NCBI RefSeq assembly: GCF_034932185.1
Contig: NZ_JAYGHW010000096.1
Coordinates: 3,873 to 67,872, forward strand
DNA: 64,000 bases
Reading direction: 5' to 3'
Source of the DNA: Spirulina sp034932185
Lineage (GTDB): Bacteria; Cyanobacteriota; Cyanobacteriia; Cyanobacteriales; Spirulinaceae
The notes beneath the pieces are model-generated. The model searched no databases and was not told the DNA's origin. It worked only from the letters and a program-made list of their open reading frames with translations. Made by a program: the position numbers and the translations under genes. Below are positions 42,158 to 50,997 of the stretch, one piece after another (the first letter of the stretch is position 1; the number at the start of each line of letters is the position of its first letter).

Positions 42158-44059
42158 AAGTAGAGTTCTGACATCGGCTTCTAATGTATCGCGGCAGGCG
42201 AGGACGGCTTTCCAGAGGTAGGGATGCTCCATGGGTTCGCTGGCCAGGGCTTCGAGGTGTTGGTAGACAGCGGCGGCGGTGGTGGGGTCGGGAAATTGGC
42301 TGGAGGCGGCGCGAATTTTAGGGTGGTCGGTGGGGATGACATTTTCCTGATCATTGAAGAGGCTTTCGTGGAGTTTTTCGCCGGGTCGTAGGCCAGTGAT
42401 TGCGATCGGAATATCCACACCGGGCCGGAACCCGGCTAGGCGGATCATCTGCTCCGCTAAATCATAAATCCGCACCGGTTCCCCCATATCCAACACGAGG
42501 ATCTGCCCCGATTTGCCCACGGCTAAACTCTGGATCACGAGTTGGGAGGCTTCCGGCGTGGTCATGAAATAGCGGGTCATGGCGGCATCGGTGACAGTGA
42601 CGGGGCCGCCTCGATCGATTTGCCCTTGAAAAATCGGCACGACGCTGCCGCGACTACCGAGGACATTGCCAAAGCGAACCACAAGGAAGCGGGTGGTGCG
42701 GGCATGGGCATAGGAACGCACCAACAGTTCTGCTAACCGTTTACTCATCCCCATGAAATTGCTTGATTCCACCGCTTTATCGGTGGAAATCATCACAAAG
42801 GTTTCTACGCCGATTTCCGTAGCGAGACGGGCTAAATCTGCGGAAGCAAGGGTGTTGTTGGCGATCGCCTCGTTGGGGTGTTGCTCCATGAGGGGAACGT
42901 GCTTATGGGCAGCAGCGTGGAAAATCACCTGGGGTTGGTATTCCTGGAGCAGTTGGGCGATGCGGGGGGTGTGGCGAATATCGGCGATCAGGGGGTGAAT
43001 GGGGAGATCGGGGTGGGTGCGGCGCAGTTCCTGCTCGATGGTGAAAATGCTGTTTTCGCCACGACCGAGGAGGAGCAGTTGTTGGGGCTGAAGGCGGGCC
43101 AGTTGGCGGCAAATTTCGGAGCCGATGGTTCCCCCAGCCCCGGTGATCAGGATGCGGCGGTTGTAGATCTGTTCGCTGGCGGAGGGGAATTGGCTGTTAA
43201 ATTCTTCGGCAAAGTCGAGGTTAATTTCGGGGCGGCCAAGGATGTCTTGAATTTGGACGGCGCGGGCTTGGGGGGTGAGGGAGCGATCACGCAGCAGTTC
43301 CCCCTGGCCGGGCAAAATCTTCAGTTTGAGGGGGGTTCCCTCCACTTGGGCAAGGATGCGGCGGATCTGGTCGGGGCGGGCCGAAGGGATCGTGATCAGG
43401 GCTTCGGTGATCTCGTGACGTTCTGCGAGGGGGAGGAGTTGGCTGGTGGGGCCGAGGATTTTGATCCCTTCGACGGTGCGGCCAATTTTGGTGCGATCGT
43501 CATCAACAAACCCGATAATTTCAATGCCGAGGCTGGGATTATGCTGGGCTTCTCGAACCACTAAGGCCCCAGCCTGGCCGGCCCCAATCAGGAGGAGGCG
43601 TTGGCGGGGTTGGCGGGAGCGCCGTTGCCAGAGGGGTTGTTGGGTGGTGCGGCGGCGGGTGTAGCGCAGTAACACCATCCCCATAATACAGAAACACCAA
43701 TCGATAACCGCGACACCGAGGGGAATGCCCGTGTCTGCCCAACCGAGACGGGGTAGGATTAGGCGGGTGGTGGCGAGAACGCCGAGGGAGTAGAGGGTGA
43801 CGGCATTAACGAGGGTAATTAAGTCTTTCAGACCGAAGAGTCGCCACACCTGTTGATAGAGGCCGAATCCCGCTTGGATCAGGAGGCGGCCAGGGATGGC
43901 AATGAGGGGAAGGAGCAGAGCAAGTTCTGTATGGGGGGGTTTAATCTCCCCCTCGAAGCGAATCCAGAAGGCGAGGAAGCAGACGAGCCAGGCCAGGATG
44001 CCATCAAGGCCCAGTTGGGCAAGGCGGTAGCTGGAGGGTAGGAAGGGGGGTTTAGCCAT
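42146..44059 (-). CDS. CapD/FlaA1-family nucleoside-diphosphate-sugar epimerase/dehydratase (membrane)
   Basis: A 637-residue polysaccharide-synthesis protein. Four to five N-terminal membrane helices (residues about 10-140) precede a Rossmann-like domain (LLLIGAGQAGALVVREAQHN) and a C-terminal SDR domain with ITGAGGTIGSEICRQLARLQ, ADIRHTPRIAQLL and MISTDKAVESSNFMGMSKR. The catalytic Tyr of ordinary SDRs is replaced by Met in MGMSKR, typical of the CapD/WbpM class that 4,6-dehydrates UDP-GlcNAc. It likely supplies the first dehydrated sugar for a bacillosamine- or FucNAc-type glycan. The Wzz-like gene lies upstream on the same strand, so the two share an operon. Confidence 0.9.
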   Translation of the reverse strand: MAKPPFLPSSYRLAQLGLDGILAWLVCFLAFWIRFEGEIKPPHTELALLLPLIAIPGRLLIQAGFGLYQQVWRLFGLKDLITLVNAVTLYSLGVLATTRLILPRLGWADTGIPLGVAVIDWCFCIMGMVLLRYTRRRTTQQPLWQRRSRQPRQRLLLIGAGQAGALVVREAQHNPSLGIEIIGFVDDDRTKIGRTVEGIKILGPTSQLLPLAERHEITEALITIPSARPDQIRRILAQVEGTPLKLKILPGQGELLRDRSLTPQARAVQIQDILGRPEINLDFAEEFNSQFPSASEQIYNRRILITGAGGTIGSEICRQLARLQPQQLLLLGRGENSIFTIEQELRRTHPDLPIHPLIADIRHTPRIAQLLQEYQPQVIFHAAAHKHVPLMEQHPNEAIANNTLASADLARLATEIGVETFVMISTDKAVESSNFMGMSKRLAELLVRSYAHARTTRFLVVRFGNVLGSRGSVVPIFQGQIDRGGPVTVTDAAMTRYFMTTPEASQLVIQSLAVGKSGQILVLDMGEPVRIYDLAEQMIRLAGFRPGVDIPIAITGLRPGEKLHESLFNDQENVIPTDHPKIRAASSQFPDPTTAAAVYQHLEALASEPMEHPYLWKAVLACRDTLEADVRTLLPPF

Positions 44060-44098
44060 GGTGATGCAACGGGAATGCTCCGGGGCAAGACGGGGGAT

Positions 44099-44998
44099 TT
44101 ACTCGGAAGGTTTCTGGGGTTGGGTGGCGGCGGCGAGTTCGGCTCGCCAATGGGGGATTTGTTCGCGGATGATGGCGGCGAGGGTGGCAACCATGAAGCC
44201 GGCGATCATCGAAAGGATGGCGATTTGGAGGGGCGATCTTCCCCCCCCGATGCTTTCGGTGATTTCGCTTGGGTCAAGGATGAGAATCGGAAAGATTTCT
44301 TGGCTGAGGGTGAGGAGGGCTTCCCCCTCGAGATTGTTAAGGTCTGCGTAGTCCTGTTCCTGGGCGATCAGTTGGGTGACGAGGCGGGCGCGTTCGGTTT
44401 CGAGGGCGGCTTGGCGCAGGGGATTGGTTTCGGTGGCAATTTCGGTTTCGAGGCGGGTGAGGACGGTGCGAAATTGCTCAATTTGGCGATCGAGGTTGGC
44501 GAGGGTGGTGGGGAGGGCAGCGGCAGTGCGCTCGGCAAGGAGGGTGTTGATGGTGGTGATTACCGCTTCGTCGGCGTTGAGGAGGCGATCGCGATCGGGG
44601 GCGGTGAGGGTGATATCGAGGCGTTGGTTCGTGGTGTCGTGGGTGGCTTGGGCCTGGAAATCCGTTGGTGGATTCTCGTTCAGGAAAGCAACAGCATCAA
44701 CATAAATCTGGTTGATCGAAATGCTCTGGAGGGGCGAATTAGCAATCAAGTTGGTGCTGCTGGGGTGTTGTAACCAACTGGGGAGTCGTAGGGGGGTGGG
44801 GGTAATGGTTAGCGTCAAGGTTTGGCTATAGCCAGGGGCTGTGGTTTGACGGCTGACATTGAGGAGGAGGCCGCCTACGGTGAAAATTATCGTTGTGGCC
44901 AGGATGAAGCGGCCATTGCGGAGCAGGAAGCGAAAAATATCAACGAGGGAGATTTCGTCGTCTTCGTAGGGAGTGGGGTCAACGGAAGTCATGGGCAA
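44099..44998 (-). CDS. Wzz-type polysaccharide chain-length / co-polymerase protein
   Basis: The 299-residue product has a short cytoplasmic start (EDDEISLVDIFRFLL), a membrane helix (FILATTIIFTVGGLLLNV), a periplasmic region of about 190 residues with long helices (NLDRQIEQFRTVLTRLE, LRQAALETERARLVTQL) and a second membrane helix near the end (ILSMIAGFMVATLAAII). This is the architecture of Wzz/Chain_length_det proteins without a kinase domain. They set the length of O-antigen-like or exported polysaccharide. Its gene precedes the CapD-like gene by 39 bp on the minus strand. Confidence 0.86.
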   Translation of the reverse strand: MPMTSVDPTPYEDDEISLVDIFRFLLRNGRFILATTIIFTVGGLLLNVSRQTTAPGYSQTLTLTITPTPLRLPSWLQHPSSTNLIANSPLQSISINQIYVDAVAFLNENPPTDFQAQATHDTTNQRLDITLTAPDRDRLLNADEAVITTINTLLAERTAAALPTTLANLDRQIEQFRTVLTRLETEIATETNPLRQAALETERARLVTQLIAQEQDYADLNNLEGEALLTLSQEIFPILILDPSEITESIGGGRSPLQIAILSMIAGFMVATLAAIIREQIPHWRAELAAATQPQKPSE

Positions 44999-45075
44999 TT
45001 TAGAGGCTGCGTCGTAATCTTCAGGGTCAGCATACCGGATCAGGGGGGATTTGGCTGGGTTTAGTCGGTGATATC

Positions 45076-45097
45076 GGGGCGAAAAATTTTTCGCCCC
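45076..45097. repeat. Dispersed palindrome, perfect 22-bp copy
   Basis: GGGGCGAAAAA/TTTTTCGCCCC in the 289-bp divergent region between the Wzz-like gene and the next plus-strand gene. Here it is at a promoter-side location, not a gene end, so it need not act as a terminator. Confidence 0.65.
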
Positions 45098-45287
45098 TTT
45101 TCGCTCCTACTGTCCGTGATTGGGGATTTTTTTCGGGGATCTTGGGTTTTCCGTGAGTTATGGTGTATGGTGCAAAGGTGAAAAATGAATCAACTTGCTG
45201 AATGTGAAGTGGGCTTTGATGGTCTTTAGATCTCGGCCTCTTCCCCGCAGCCTTCTTTTCCCTGGGGCAATCTACCCCAATACTGGA

Positions 45288-45725
45288 ATGAATTTGGAGG
45301 TCGAAGTGCAGGATAGATCTGTCCGAAATCGGAAACGGTCGAAGCGACGGGGTATTTTTTGTCCCCACCACGGCTGTTATTTGGATAGTGTTAGCCAAAA
45401 GTATCCCCTCTATACGGAGTCGGCGGGAACGTTACAGTCGCGGGGGGTGAATCGGCTATCGGCGTTGTTGTTGGTGGCAACGCAGACAGCCGTACCGTTA
45501 ACGGGGGAGTGGTTAGAAGGGTTTTGGTGTCATCTCTGTCAGGAGACACGCTGGTATTATGTGCGGCAGTGTGATCGCGCCTACGAAGTCCAATTAGCTC
45601 CCTGTGAATTGTGGATGCAGGCGACGGGGGTGATTAATCCAGCGGGCAATCCGTCAGTGGGAGAGTTTACGCGACGGCAGGCCAGGGCGCGATCGGGTGT
45701 GCGTGATTTTGGGATGATGGCTTAA
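45288..45725 (+). CDS. Hypothetical cyanobacterial protein with two Cys/His clusters
   Basis: The 145-residue product (ATG 45288) has a basic start (RNRKRSKRRG), then IFCPHHGCYLDSVSQKYPLY and FWCHLCQETRWYYV, two Cys-rich turns that could together bind one zinc. The middle contains LSALLLVATQTAVPLTGEWL. The end is basic (RRQARARSG). I recall this as a conserved cyanobacterial family of unknown function; the two clusters suggest a small zinc-binding nucleic-acid protein. It is the last GC-rich, HIP1-bearing gene before the AT-rich glycan island, 30 bp before the ABC exporter. Confidence 0.65.
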   Translation: MNLEVEVQDRSVRNRKRSKRRGIFCPHHGCYLDSVSQKYPLYTESAGTLQSRGVNRLSALLLVATQTAVPLTGEWLEGFWCHLCQETRWYYVRQCDRAYEVQLAPCELWMQATGVINPAGNPSVGEFTRRQARARSGVRDFGMMA

Positions 45726-45754
45726 TAAAAATGTAAAATTAAACAGGCAAAATT

Positions 45755-47575
45755 TTGATCAAGTTTTTAAAAAAATTACTAGGCTTATTCACAACTAGAG
45801 AGCAATGGCAACTGGCAGGGCTTTTTCTGCTCATTTTGACTGGCGCTGGATTTGAAGCACTGAGTGTTGGTTTAGTTCTGCCTTTTATTACCCTTCTAGA
45901 AAATCCACAAAGGGTTGAAGAAGCTGGACTATTGATGTGGGTTTATCAAGTATTTGAAGAACCAGAATTACGACAGTTTTTAACTTGGGCTGGTTTAGGA
46001 CTTGTCGCGATTTATCTAATAAAGAATGCATATTTAACAACTTTAACTTATTTGCAATTTCGTTTTATTCATAATAAACAAATTAAACTCTGTTCTCAGC
46101 TTTTTCATAACTATTTGTACAGCCCGTATACATTTCATTTGCAGCGAAATACTGCTGACTTAACTCGTAATCTTACGACTGAAACTTCTCAGTTTTTTAG
46201 TGGTGTTTTAACATCGGGACTATTTGCAGCTACAGAGATAACAATTTTATCTTGTATTTGTTTATTTTTATTAACGGTGGAACCAATAACTTCTCTTGCA
46301 GCATTAGGAGGAGTTGGTTTGGCGACAGTCATTTTTTATCGAGGGGTACGGCTAAAGTTAAGCGTATTAGGAAAAGCTCGCCAATACCACCAAGGACAAG
46401 TAATCCAAACAATCAATCAAGGATTAGGTGGGGTCAAAGAGTCAAAAGTTTTGGGGAGAGAAGATCTGTTTATTGATGATTATCAGAAGCATAATGTTCT
46501 TGCTACTCAGTCCTTACAGTTTTATCAAGTTGTCAACCAATTACCTCGATTTTTTATTGAATCAATTGCTATTGTTGGATTAATGGTAATTGTTGTCTCT
46601 GTTTTAGCCCAAGGTAAAAGTTTAGATGCAATAATACCAACATTATCTTTATTTACAGCAGCGGCATTTCGGTTAATGCCCTCGATTAACCGAATTTTGG
46701 GTTCAGTAACGTCAATGCGATTTAGTGCTTACAGCGTTTATTTGCTTGATCATGACTTAAAAGAGCTAGGAAGCTCAATAGAAAACCATCGATTAATAGA
46801 TTCCAAAAGGTTAGTTGTAACTACTCCCGTGTTAGAGGCAGGAATTGAGCTAGATGATGTATTTTACTGTTATCCTGGAGCTAGTAATCACGCCCTCAAA
46901 GGGATATCTTTGAGTATTCCTAAAGGGTCATCCGTTGGCTTTGTGGGATCTTCAGGGGCTGGAAAAACCACGATTGTTGATGTAATTCTCGGACTATTGC
47001 CGCCCACTCAGGGAAAGATTTTAGTGGATGGTCAAAATATTTATGATGATTTATCAAATTGGCATCGCTTCATTGGCTATATTCCTCAAAACATTTATTT
47101 GTGTGATGATACGTTACGCAATAATATTGCGTTTGGGATTTCCAGAGATCGGATCAATGAGGAAGCGATAAAATCTGCGGTTAACTTAGCTCAGTTGAAT
47201 GAGTTAGTAGCCAGTTTACCCGCAGGTTTAGATACTTTAGTTGGAGAACGAGGTGTGAGACTGTCAGGAGGACAACGGCAGCGAGTGGGCATTGCTAGAG
47301 CATTATATCACAATCCATGTGTATTGGTAATGGATGAGGCGACAGCTGCTTTAGATAATCAGACTGAGGCTAGGGTGATGGATGCGGTAGAAAAGTTGAG
47401 TGGGGAGAAAACATTGATTATGATTGCTCACAGGTTAAGTACCGTAAAAAAATGTGATCGCCTCTATTTTATGAGTCAGGGACAGATTATAGATTCAGGA
47501 ACTTATGACGAATTATGTAAACGCAATCAAGAATTTCAGATTATGGCTCAAGTAGTCAGTTCAGAAAAAAATTAA
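45755..47575 (+). CDS. ABC exporter, fused permease and ATPase (MsbA/PglK-like)
   Basis: A 606-residue half-transporter that should work as a homodimer. Six membrane helices span residues about 15-330 (e.g. LAGLFLLILTGAGFEALSVG, ALSVGLVLPFITLL), then a nucleotide-binding domain with Walker A GSSGAGKTTIVD, the signature LSGGQRQRVGIARAL, Walker B VLVMDEATAALD and the His loop IAHRLSTV. The sequence is closest in outline to lipid-linked oligosaccharide flippases such as PglK. It starts at TTG 45755, and its DNA is markedly AT-richer than everything upstream. Position at the head of the legionaminic acid cluster makes flipping of a lipid-linked glycan a reasonable inference. Confidence 0.85.
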   Translation: MIKFLKKLLGLFTTREQWQLAGLFLLILTGAGFEALSVGLVLPFITLLENPQRVEEAGLLMWVYQVFEEPELRQFLTWAGLGLVAIYLIKNAYLTTLTYLQFRFIHNKQIKLCSQLFHNYLYSPYTFHLQRNTADLTRNLTTETSQFFSGVLTSGLFAATEITILSCICLFLLTVEPITSLAALGGVGLATVIFYRGVRLKLSVLGKARQYHQGQVIQTINQGLGGVKESKVLGREDLFIDDYQKHNVLATQSLQFYQVVNQLPRFFIESIAIVGLMVIVVSVLAQGKSLDAIIPTLSLFTAAAFRLMPSINRILGSVTSMRFSAYSVYLLDHDLKELGSSIENHRLIDSKRLVVTTPVLEAGIELDDVFYCYPGASNHALKGISLSIPKGSSVGFVGSSGAGKTTIVDVILGLLPPTQGKILVDGQNIYDDLSNWHRFIGYIPQNIYLCDDTLRNNIAFGISRDRINEEAIKSAVNLAQLNELVASLPAGLDTLVGERGVRLSGGQRQRVGIARALYHNPCVLVMDEATAALDNQTEARVMDAVEKLSGEKTLIMIAHRLSTVKKCDRLYFMSQGQIIDSGTYDELCKRNQEFQIMAQVVSSEKN

Positions 47576-47633
47576 CGTTTCAATCTATTATCACTTTGGA
47601 TAATAAAAAATATTCAGTGCTGAGGAAAATAAA

Positions 47634-48641
47634 TTGACTTCTAAGCCAAAAATTTTAGTTACTGGTGCAGATGGTTTTATTGGCTCTCACGTAACAGAAG
47701 AATTTGTGAGGCAGGGTTATTTTGTAAAGGCTTTTGTTTTATATAACTCTTTCAACTCCTGGGGATGGCTAGACCATTCTCCAAAGGAAATTTTAGAAAG
47801 TTTGGAAGTGTTTTCTGGCGATATTCGCGATCCTTATGGGCTTAAAGAAGCTATGAAAGGCTGCGATATCGTATTACACCTAGCGGCATTAATTGCTATT
47901 CCTTATTCTTATCATTCGCCCGCAACTTATGTGGATACGAATATAACAGGAACGCTAAATGTAGTTCAGGCAGCCAGGGAATTAGATATTGAAAAAGTTG
48001 TGCATACTTCCACCAGTGAAGTTTATGGCACGGCTAAGTTTGTTCCTATTACAGAGGAACATCCATTACAAGGTCAGTCTCCCTACTCAGCGAGTAAGAT
48101 CGGAGCTGACCAAATTGCAATGTCTTTTTACCAGTCTTTTAATACTCCGGTATCGATTATTCGCCCGTTTAACACCTATGGGCCACGACAGTCAGCGCGG
48201 GCAGTTATTCCTACGGTGATTACTCAGATTGCTAATGGAGCAAGGAAAATCAAGTTGGGAGCATTGCATCCCACAAGAGATTTTAATTATGTCAAAGATA
48301 CCGTTCGAGGATTTATTGCCATAGCGGAGTCTAAAAAATCCATCGGCGAAGTAATTAATATTGGCAGTAATTTTGAAATTTCTATCGGTGACACGGTGCA
48401 ACTTATTGCAGAGGCAATGGGTGTAGAGATTGAGATCGAGACAGATGAGGTTCGCTTACGTCCTGAGAAAAGTGAAGTGAATCGTTTATGGGCAGACAAT
48501 ACTAAGGCTAAGGAGGTTGTGGGGTGGGAGCCTTTGTATGGTGGACGTGCAGGATTTAAGCGAGGTTTGGCAGAAACGGCAGAATGGTTTAGTAATCCAG
48601 CGAACCTAGCAGGATATAAGAGCGATCGCTACAATATTTAA
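47634..48641 (+). CDS. legB: NDP-N-acetylglucosamine 4,6-dehydratase of the legionaminic acid pathway
   Basis: This SDR enzyme removes water from GDP-GlcNAc (or UDP-GlcNAc) to give a 4-keto-6-deoxy sugar. The 335 residues have the NAD site TGADGFIGSHV (11-20), the HTSTSEVYG strand and catalytic Tyr151/Lys155 in YSASK. In Campylobacter jejuni, LegB acts on the GDP-linked sugar. The start is TTG 47634 with a GAGGA Shine-Dalgarno about ten bases upstream. It heads a run of twelve closely packed genes. The legionaminic role rests on context: a NeuC-type epimerase, NeuB-type synthase and PtmE/F/A homologues follow. Confidence 0.82.
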   Translation: MTSKPKILVTGADGFIGSHVTEEFVRQGYFVKAFVLYNSFNSWGWLDHSPKEILESLEVFSGDIRDPYGLKEAMKGCDIVLHLAALIAIPYSYHSPATYVDTNITGTLNVVQAARELDIEKVVHTSTSEVYGTAKFVPITEEHPLQGQSPYSASKIGADQIAMSFYQSFNTPVSIIRPFNTYGPRQSARAVIPTVITQIANGARKIKLGALHPTRDFNYVKDTVRGFIAIAESKKSIGEVINIGSNFEISIGDTVQLIAEAMGVEIEIETDEVRLRPEKSEVNRLWADNTKAKEVVGWEPLYGGRAGFKRGLAETAEWFSNPANLAGYKSDRYNI

Positions 48642-48654
48642 AGGTATCTGAAGA

Positions 48655-49830
48655 TTGGACAAAATAGAACAGGATTTTTTACAAGCGTTGAAAACTGTCT
48701 TAGGACAGCCAAATCCCTTTGTTCCACTTCACGAACCTGAGTTTATGGGTAATGAGTGGGAGCGGGTCAAAGATTGTCTTGATTCCACTTTTGTTTCATC
48801 CGTCGGCAAATACGTTGATCGCTTTGAAGTCATGCTGGCGGAATATACAGGGGCGAAGTATGCCGTAGCTGTAGTGAATGGCACGGCGGCCTTACATATT
48901 GCTTTATTGTTGGCAGGGGTTAGAACGGGAGATGAGGTCTTAATTCCGGCTTTATCTTTTGTGGCGACAGCAAATGCGGTGTCCCACTGTGGAGCAATCC
49001 CCCATTTTATCGAGAGTCAATTTGAAACCTTGGGGATAGATCCTCATGCTTTGAATGACTATCTCAAGCATTGTAGTTTGTCTAGTTCAGAGGGATTAAC
49101 GAATCGATTGACAGGACGGCGGATTGCTGCGGTTATACCTATGCACACTTATGGTCATCCAGTAGATATGAGTTCTCTGCTTGAGGTGGCAAATCGTTAT
49201 CATTTGCCTGTGGTGGAAGATGCGGCAGAATCTTTGGGCAGTTGTTATCGGGGTCAACATACGGGAACGTTTGGGCAGTTGGGAACACTAAGTTTTAATG
49301 GCAATAAGGTGATAACGACTGGTGGAGGCGGCGCGATTTTAACCAATGATGCAAAATTGGCTCAACAGGCTAAACATTTGACTACAACGGCTAAACAGCC
49401 TCATCGTTGGGAGTTTTTCCATGATGCCGTTGCCTGGAATTATCGCTTGCCGAATTTGAATGCTGCTTTAGGATGTGCTCAGATGGAGCAGTTACCTAGT
49501 CTTTTGAATCGCAAACGATTATTAGCGCAGAAATATCAGGAGGTATTTCAAGATGTCGAGGGAGTTGGTTTTGTTGTTGAGCCTGCCAATAGTCAGAGTA
49601 ATTATTGGTTAAATACTCTGCGGTTAGAAGAGCCTAGTTTATTAGTCCGCGATCGCCTCTTAACCGTTGCTAATGATGCAGGGTATCAATGCCGTCCTAC
49701 TTGGACATTGCTCCATAAGCTGCCGATGTATGCTGATTGTCCTCATGCTCCTTTGCCAGTTGCGGAACAGTTGGAAGTCAGTTTAATTAATGTGCCGAGT
49801 AGTGCAAAACTTGCGGGGGCGGCAAGATGA
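48655..49830 (+). CDS. legC: DegT/DnrJ/EryC1-type PLP aminotransferase
   Basis: LegC transfers an amino group to C4 of the 4-keto sugar made by LegB. The 391-residue protein has the sugar-aminotransferase features VNGTAALHIALLLAGVRTGD, VIPMHTYGHPVDM, VEDAAESLGS and the PLP-binding Lys218 in SFNGNKVITTGGGGAIL. It starts at TTG 48655, 13 bases after legB, and its last four bases overlap the next gene (ATGA). GC content is intermediate, with one HIP1 site inside. Specific role by context. Confidence 0.83.
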   Translation: MDKIEQDFLQALKTVLGQPNPFVPLHEPEFMGNEWERVKDCLDSTFVSSVGKYVDRFEVMLAEYTGAKYAVAVVNGTAALHIALLLAGVRTGDEVLIPALSFVATANAVSHCGAIPHFIESQFETLGIDPHALNDYLKHCSLSSSEGLTNRLTGRRIAAVIPMHTYGHPVDMSSLLEVANRYHLPVVEDAAESLGSCYRGQHTGTFGQLGTLSFNGNKVITTGGGGAILTNDAKLAQQAKHLTTTAKQPHRWEFFHDAVAWNYRLPNLNAALGCAQMEQLPSLLNRKRLLAQKYQEVFQDVEGVGFVVEPANSQSNYWLNTLRLEEPSLLVRDRLLTVANDAGYQCRPTWTLLHKLPMYADCPHAPLPVAEQLEVSLINVPSSAKLAGAAR

Positions 49831-50996
49831 TGGCACAGCGCAAAATCTGTATTGTTACGGGGACTCGGGCTGAGTATGGTTTGTTGTACTGGCTGATGAA
49901 AGAAGTTGCTGATGATGATGACCTAGCGCTACAGATTATCGCTACGGGGATGCATCTTTCTCCTGAGTTTGGTTTGACCTATCAGCAAATTGAGGCAGAT
50001 GGTTTCAGTATTGATGCCAAGGTAGAGATGCTGTTATCGTCTGACACGCCTGTGGGAATTGCGAAATCTATGGGTTTGGGAGTTATCGGCTTTGCTGATG
50101 CTTTGGATCGCCTGAAGCCTGATATTTTGGTGGTGTTGGGCGATCGCTTTGAAATTCTCGCCGCAGCTCAAGCGGCAATGGTTGCTAGAATTCCTATCGC
50201 TCATATTCATGGGGGAGAGACTACGGAAGGGGCATTCGATGAGCAAATTCGTCATGCCATCACCAAATTTGCCCAATGGCATTTTGTTGCCGCAGAGCCT
50301 TATCGTCAGCGTGTGATTCAATTGGGAGAATCCCCCGATCGCGTCTTTAACGTTGGTTCTCCAGGTCTAGACCATCTTCAATATATGGACTGGCTTGATC
50401 GCTCTACTTTAGAACGATCTCTAGGGATTAAACTGCGATCGCCCCTCTTCCTAGTGACTTATCATCCGGTTACGCTAGATCAACAGTCTCCGTCAATCGC
50501 CATGCAGGAGCTATTAGAGGCTCTGGATGGTTTTCCAGAGGCAACGGTCATCCTGACCTATCCTAATGCTGATACCGGAGGGCGCGTTTTGATTAAGCAG
50601 ATCGATCAATGGGTGAAGCACAATCAACATCGATCGAAAGCATTTGTTTCCCTTGGTCAACAACGGTATCTAAGTCTGATGGGTGAAGCGGATGTAATAA
50701 TTGGCAATTCCTCTAGTGGATTGACAGAAGCGCCAGCCCTGAAAAAAGCAACCGTGAATGTTGGCGATCGCCAAAAGGGTCGTCTCAAAGCCCAGTCAGT
50801 GATTGATACGCCAGAACGCAGCCAGGATATTGTGGCGGGTATTCATCAAGCCCTATCTGACAAGTTTCAATCGATGCTACCCTCAGTTAAATCCTTGTAT
50901 GGAACAGGAAATGTGAGTCAGCAAATCAAGGAAGAACTAAAAGCTGTGCCACTGCAAACTCGAAAAGCCTTTTTCGATATTGAGCATGATTTCTAA
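49827..50996 (+). CDS. legG: Hydrolysing NDP-sugar 2-epimerase, NeuC/LegG-like
   Basis: LegG removes the nucleotide and inverts C2 to give 2,4-diacetamido-2,4,6-trideoxymannose. The 389 residues show the NeuC family start CIVTGTRAEYGLLYWLMKEV, the LVVLGDRFEILAAAQAAM strand, AHIHGGETTEGAFDEQIRHA and the C-terminal VIIGNSSSGLTEAPALK phosphate/nucleotide site. Length is normal. Its ATG overlaps the end of legC, and only one base separates it from legI. Unlike the pseudaminic pathway, which uses a PseG hydrolase, this epimerase with a downstream NeuB-type synthase points to legionaminic acid. Confidence 0.86.
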   Translation: MMAQRKICIVTGTRAEYGLLYWLMKEVADDDDLALQIIATGMHLSPEFGLTYQQIEADGFSIDAKVEMLLSSDTPVGIAKSMGLGVIGFADALDRLKPDILVVLGDRFEILAAAQAAMVARIPIAHIHGGETTEGAFDEQIRHAITKFAQWHFVAAEPYRQRVIQLGESPDRVFNVGSPGLDHLQYMDWLDRSTLERSLGIKLRSPLFLVTYHPVTLDQQSPSIAMQELLEALDGFPEATVILTYPNADTGGRVLIKQIDQWVKHNQHRSKAFVSLGQQRYLSLMGEADVIIGNSSSGLTEAPALKKATVNVGDRQKGRLKAQSVIDTPERSQDIVAGIHQALSDKFQSMLPSVKSLYGTGNVSQQIKEELKAVPLQTRKAFFDIEHDF

Positions 50997-50997
50997 A

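Noticed and set aside
42878..43564. A 228-codon open frame on the plus strand
   Set aside because: It is antisense to the CapD-like gene, whose motifs are complete; the frame is Gly-rich and lacks any recognisable domain.
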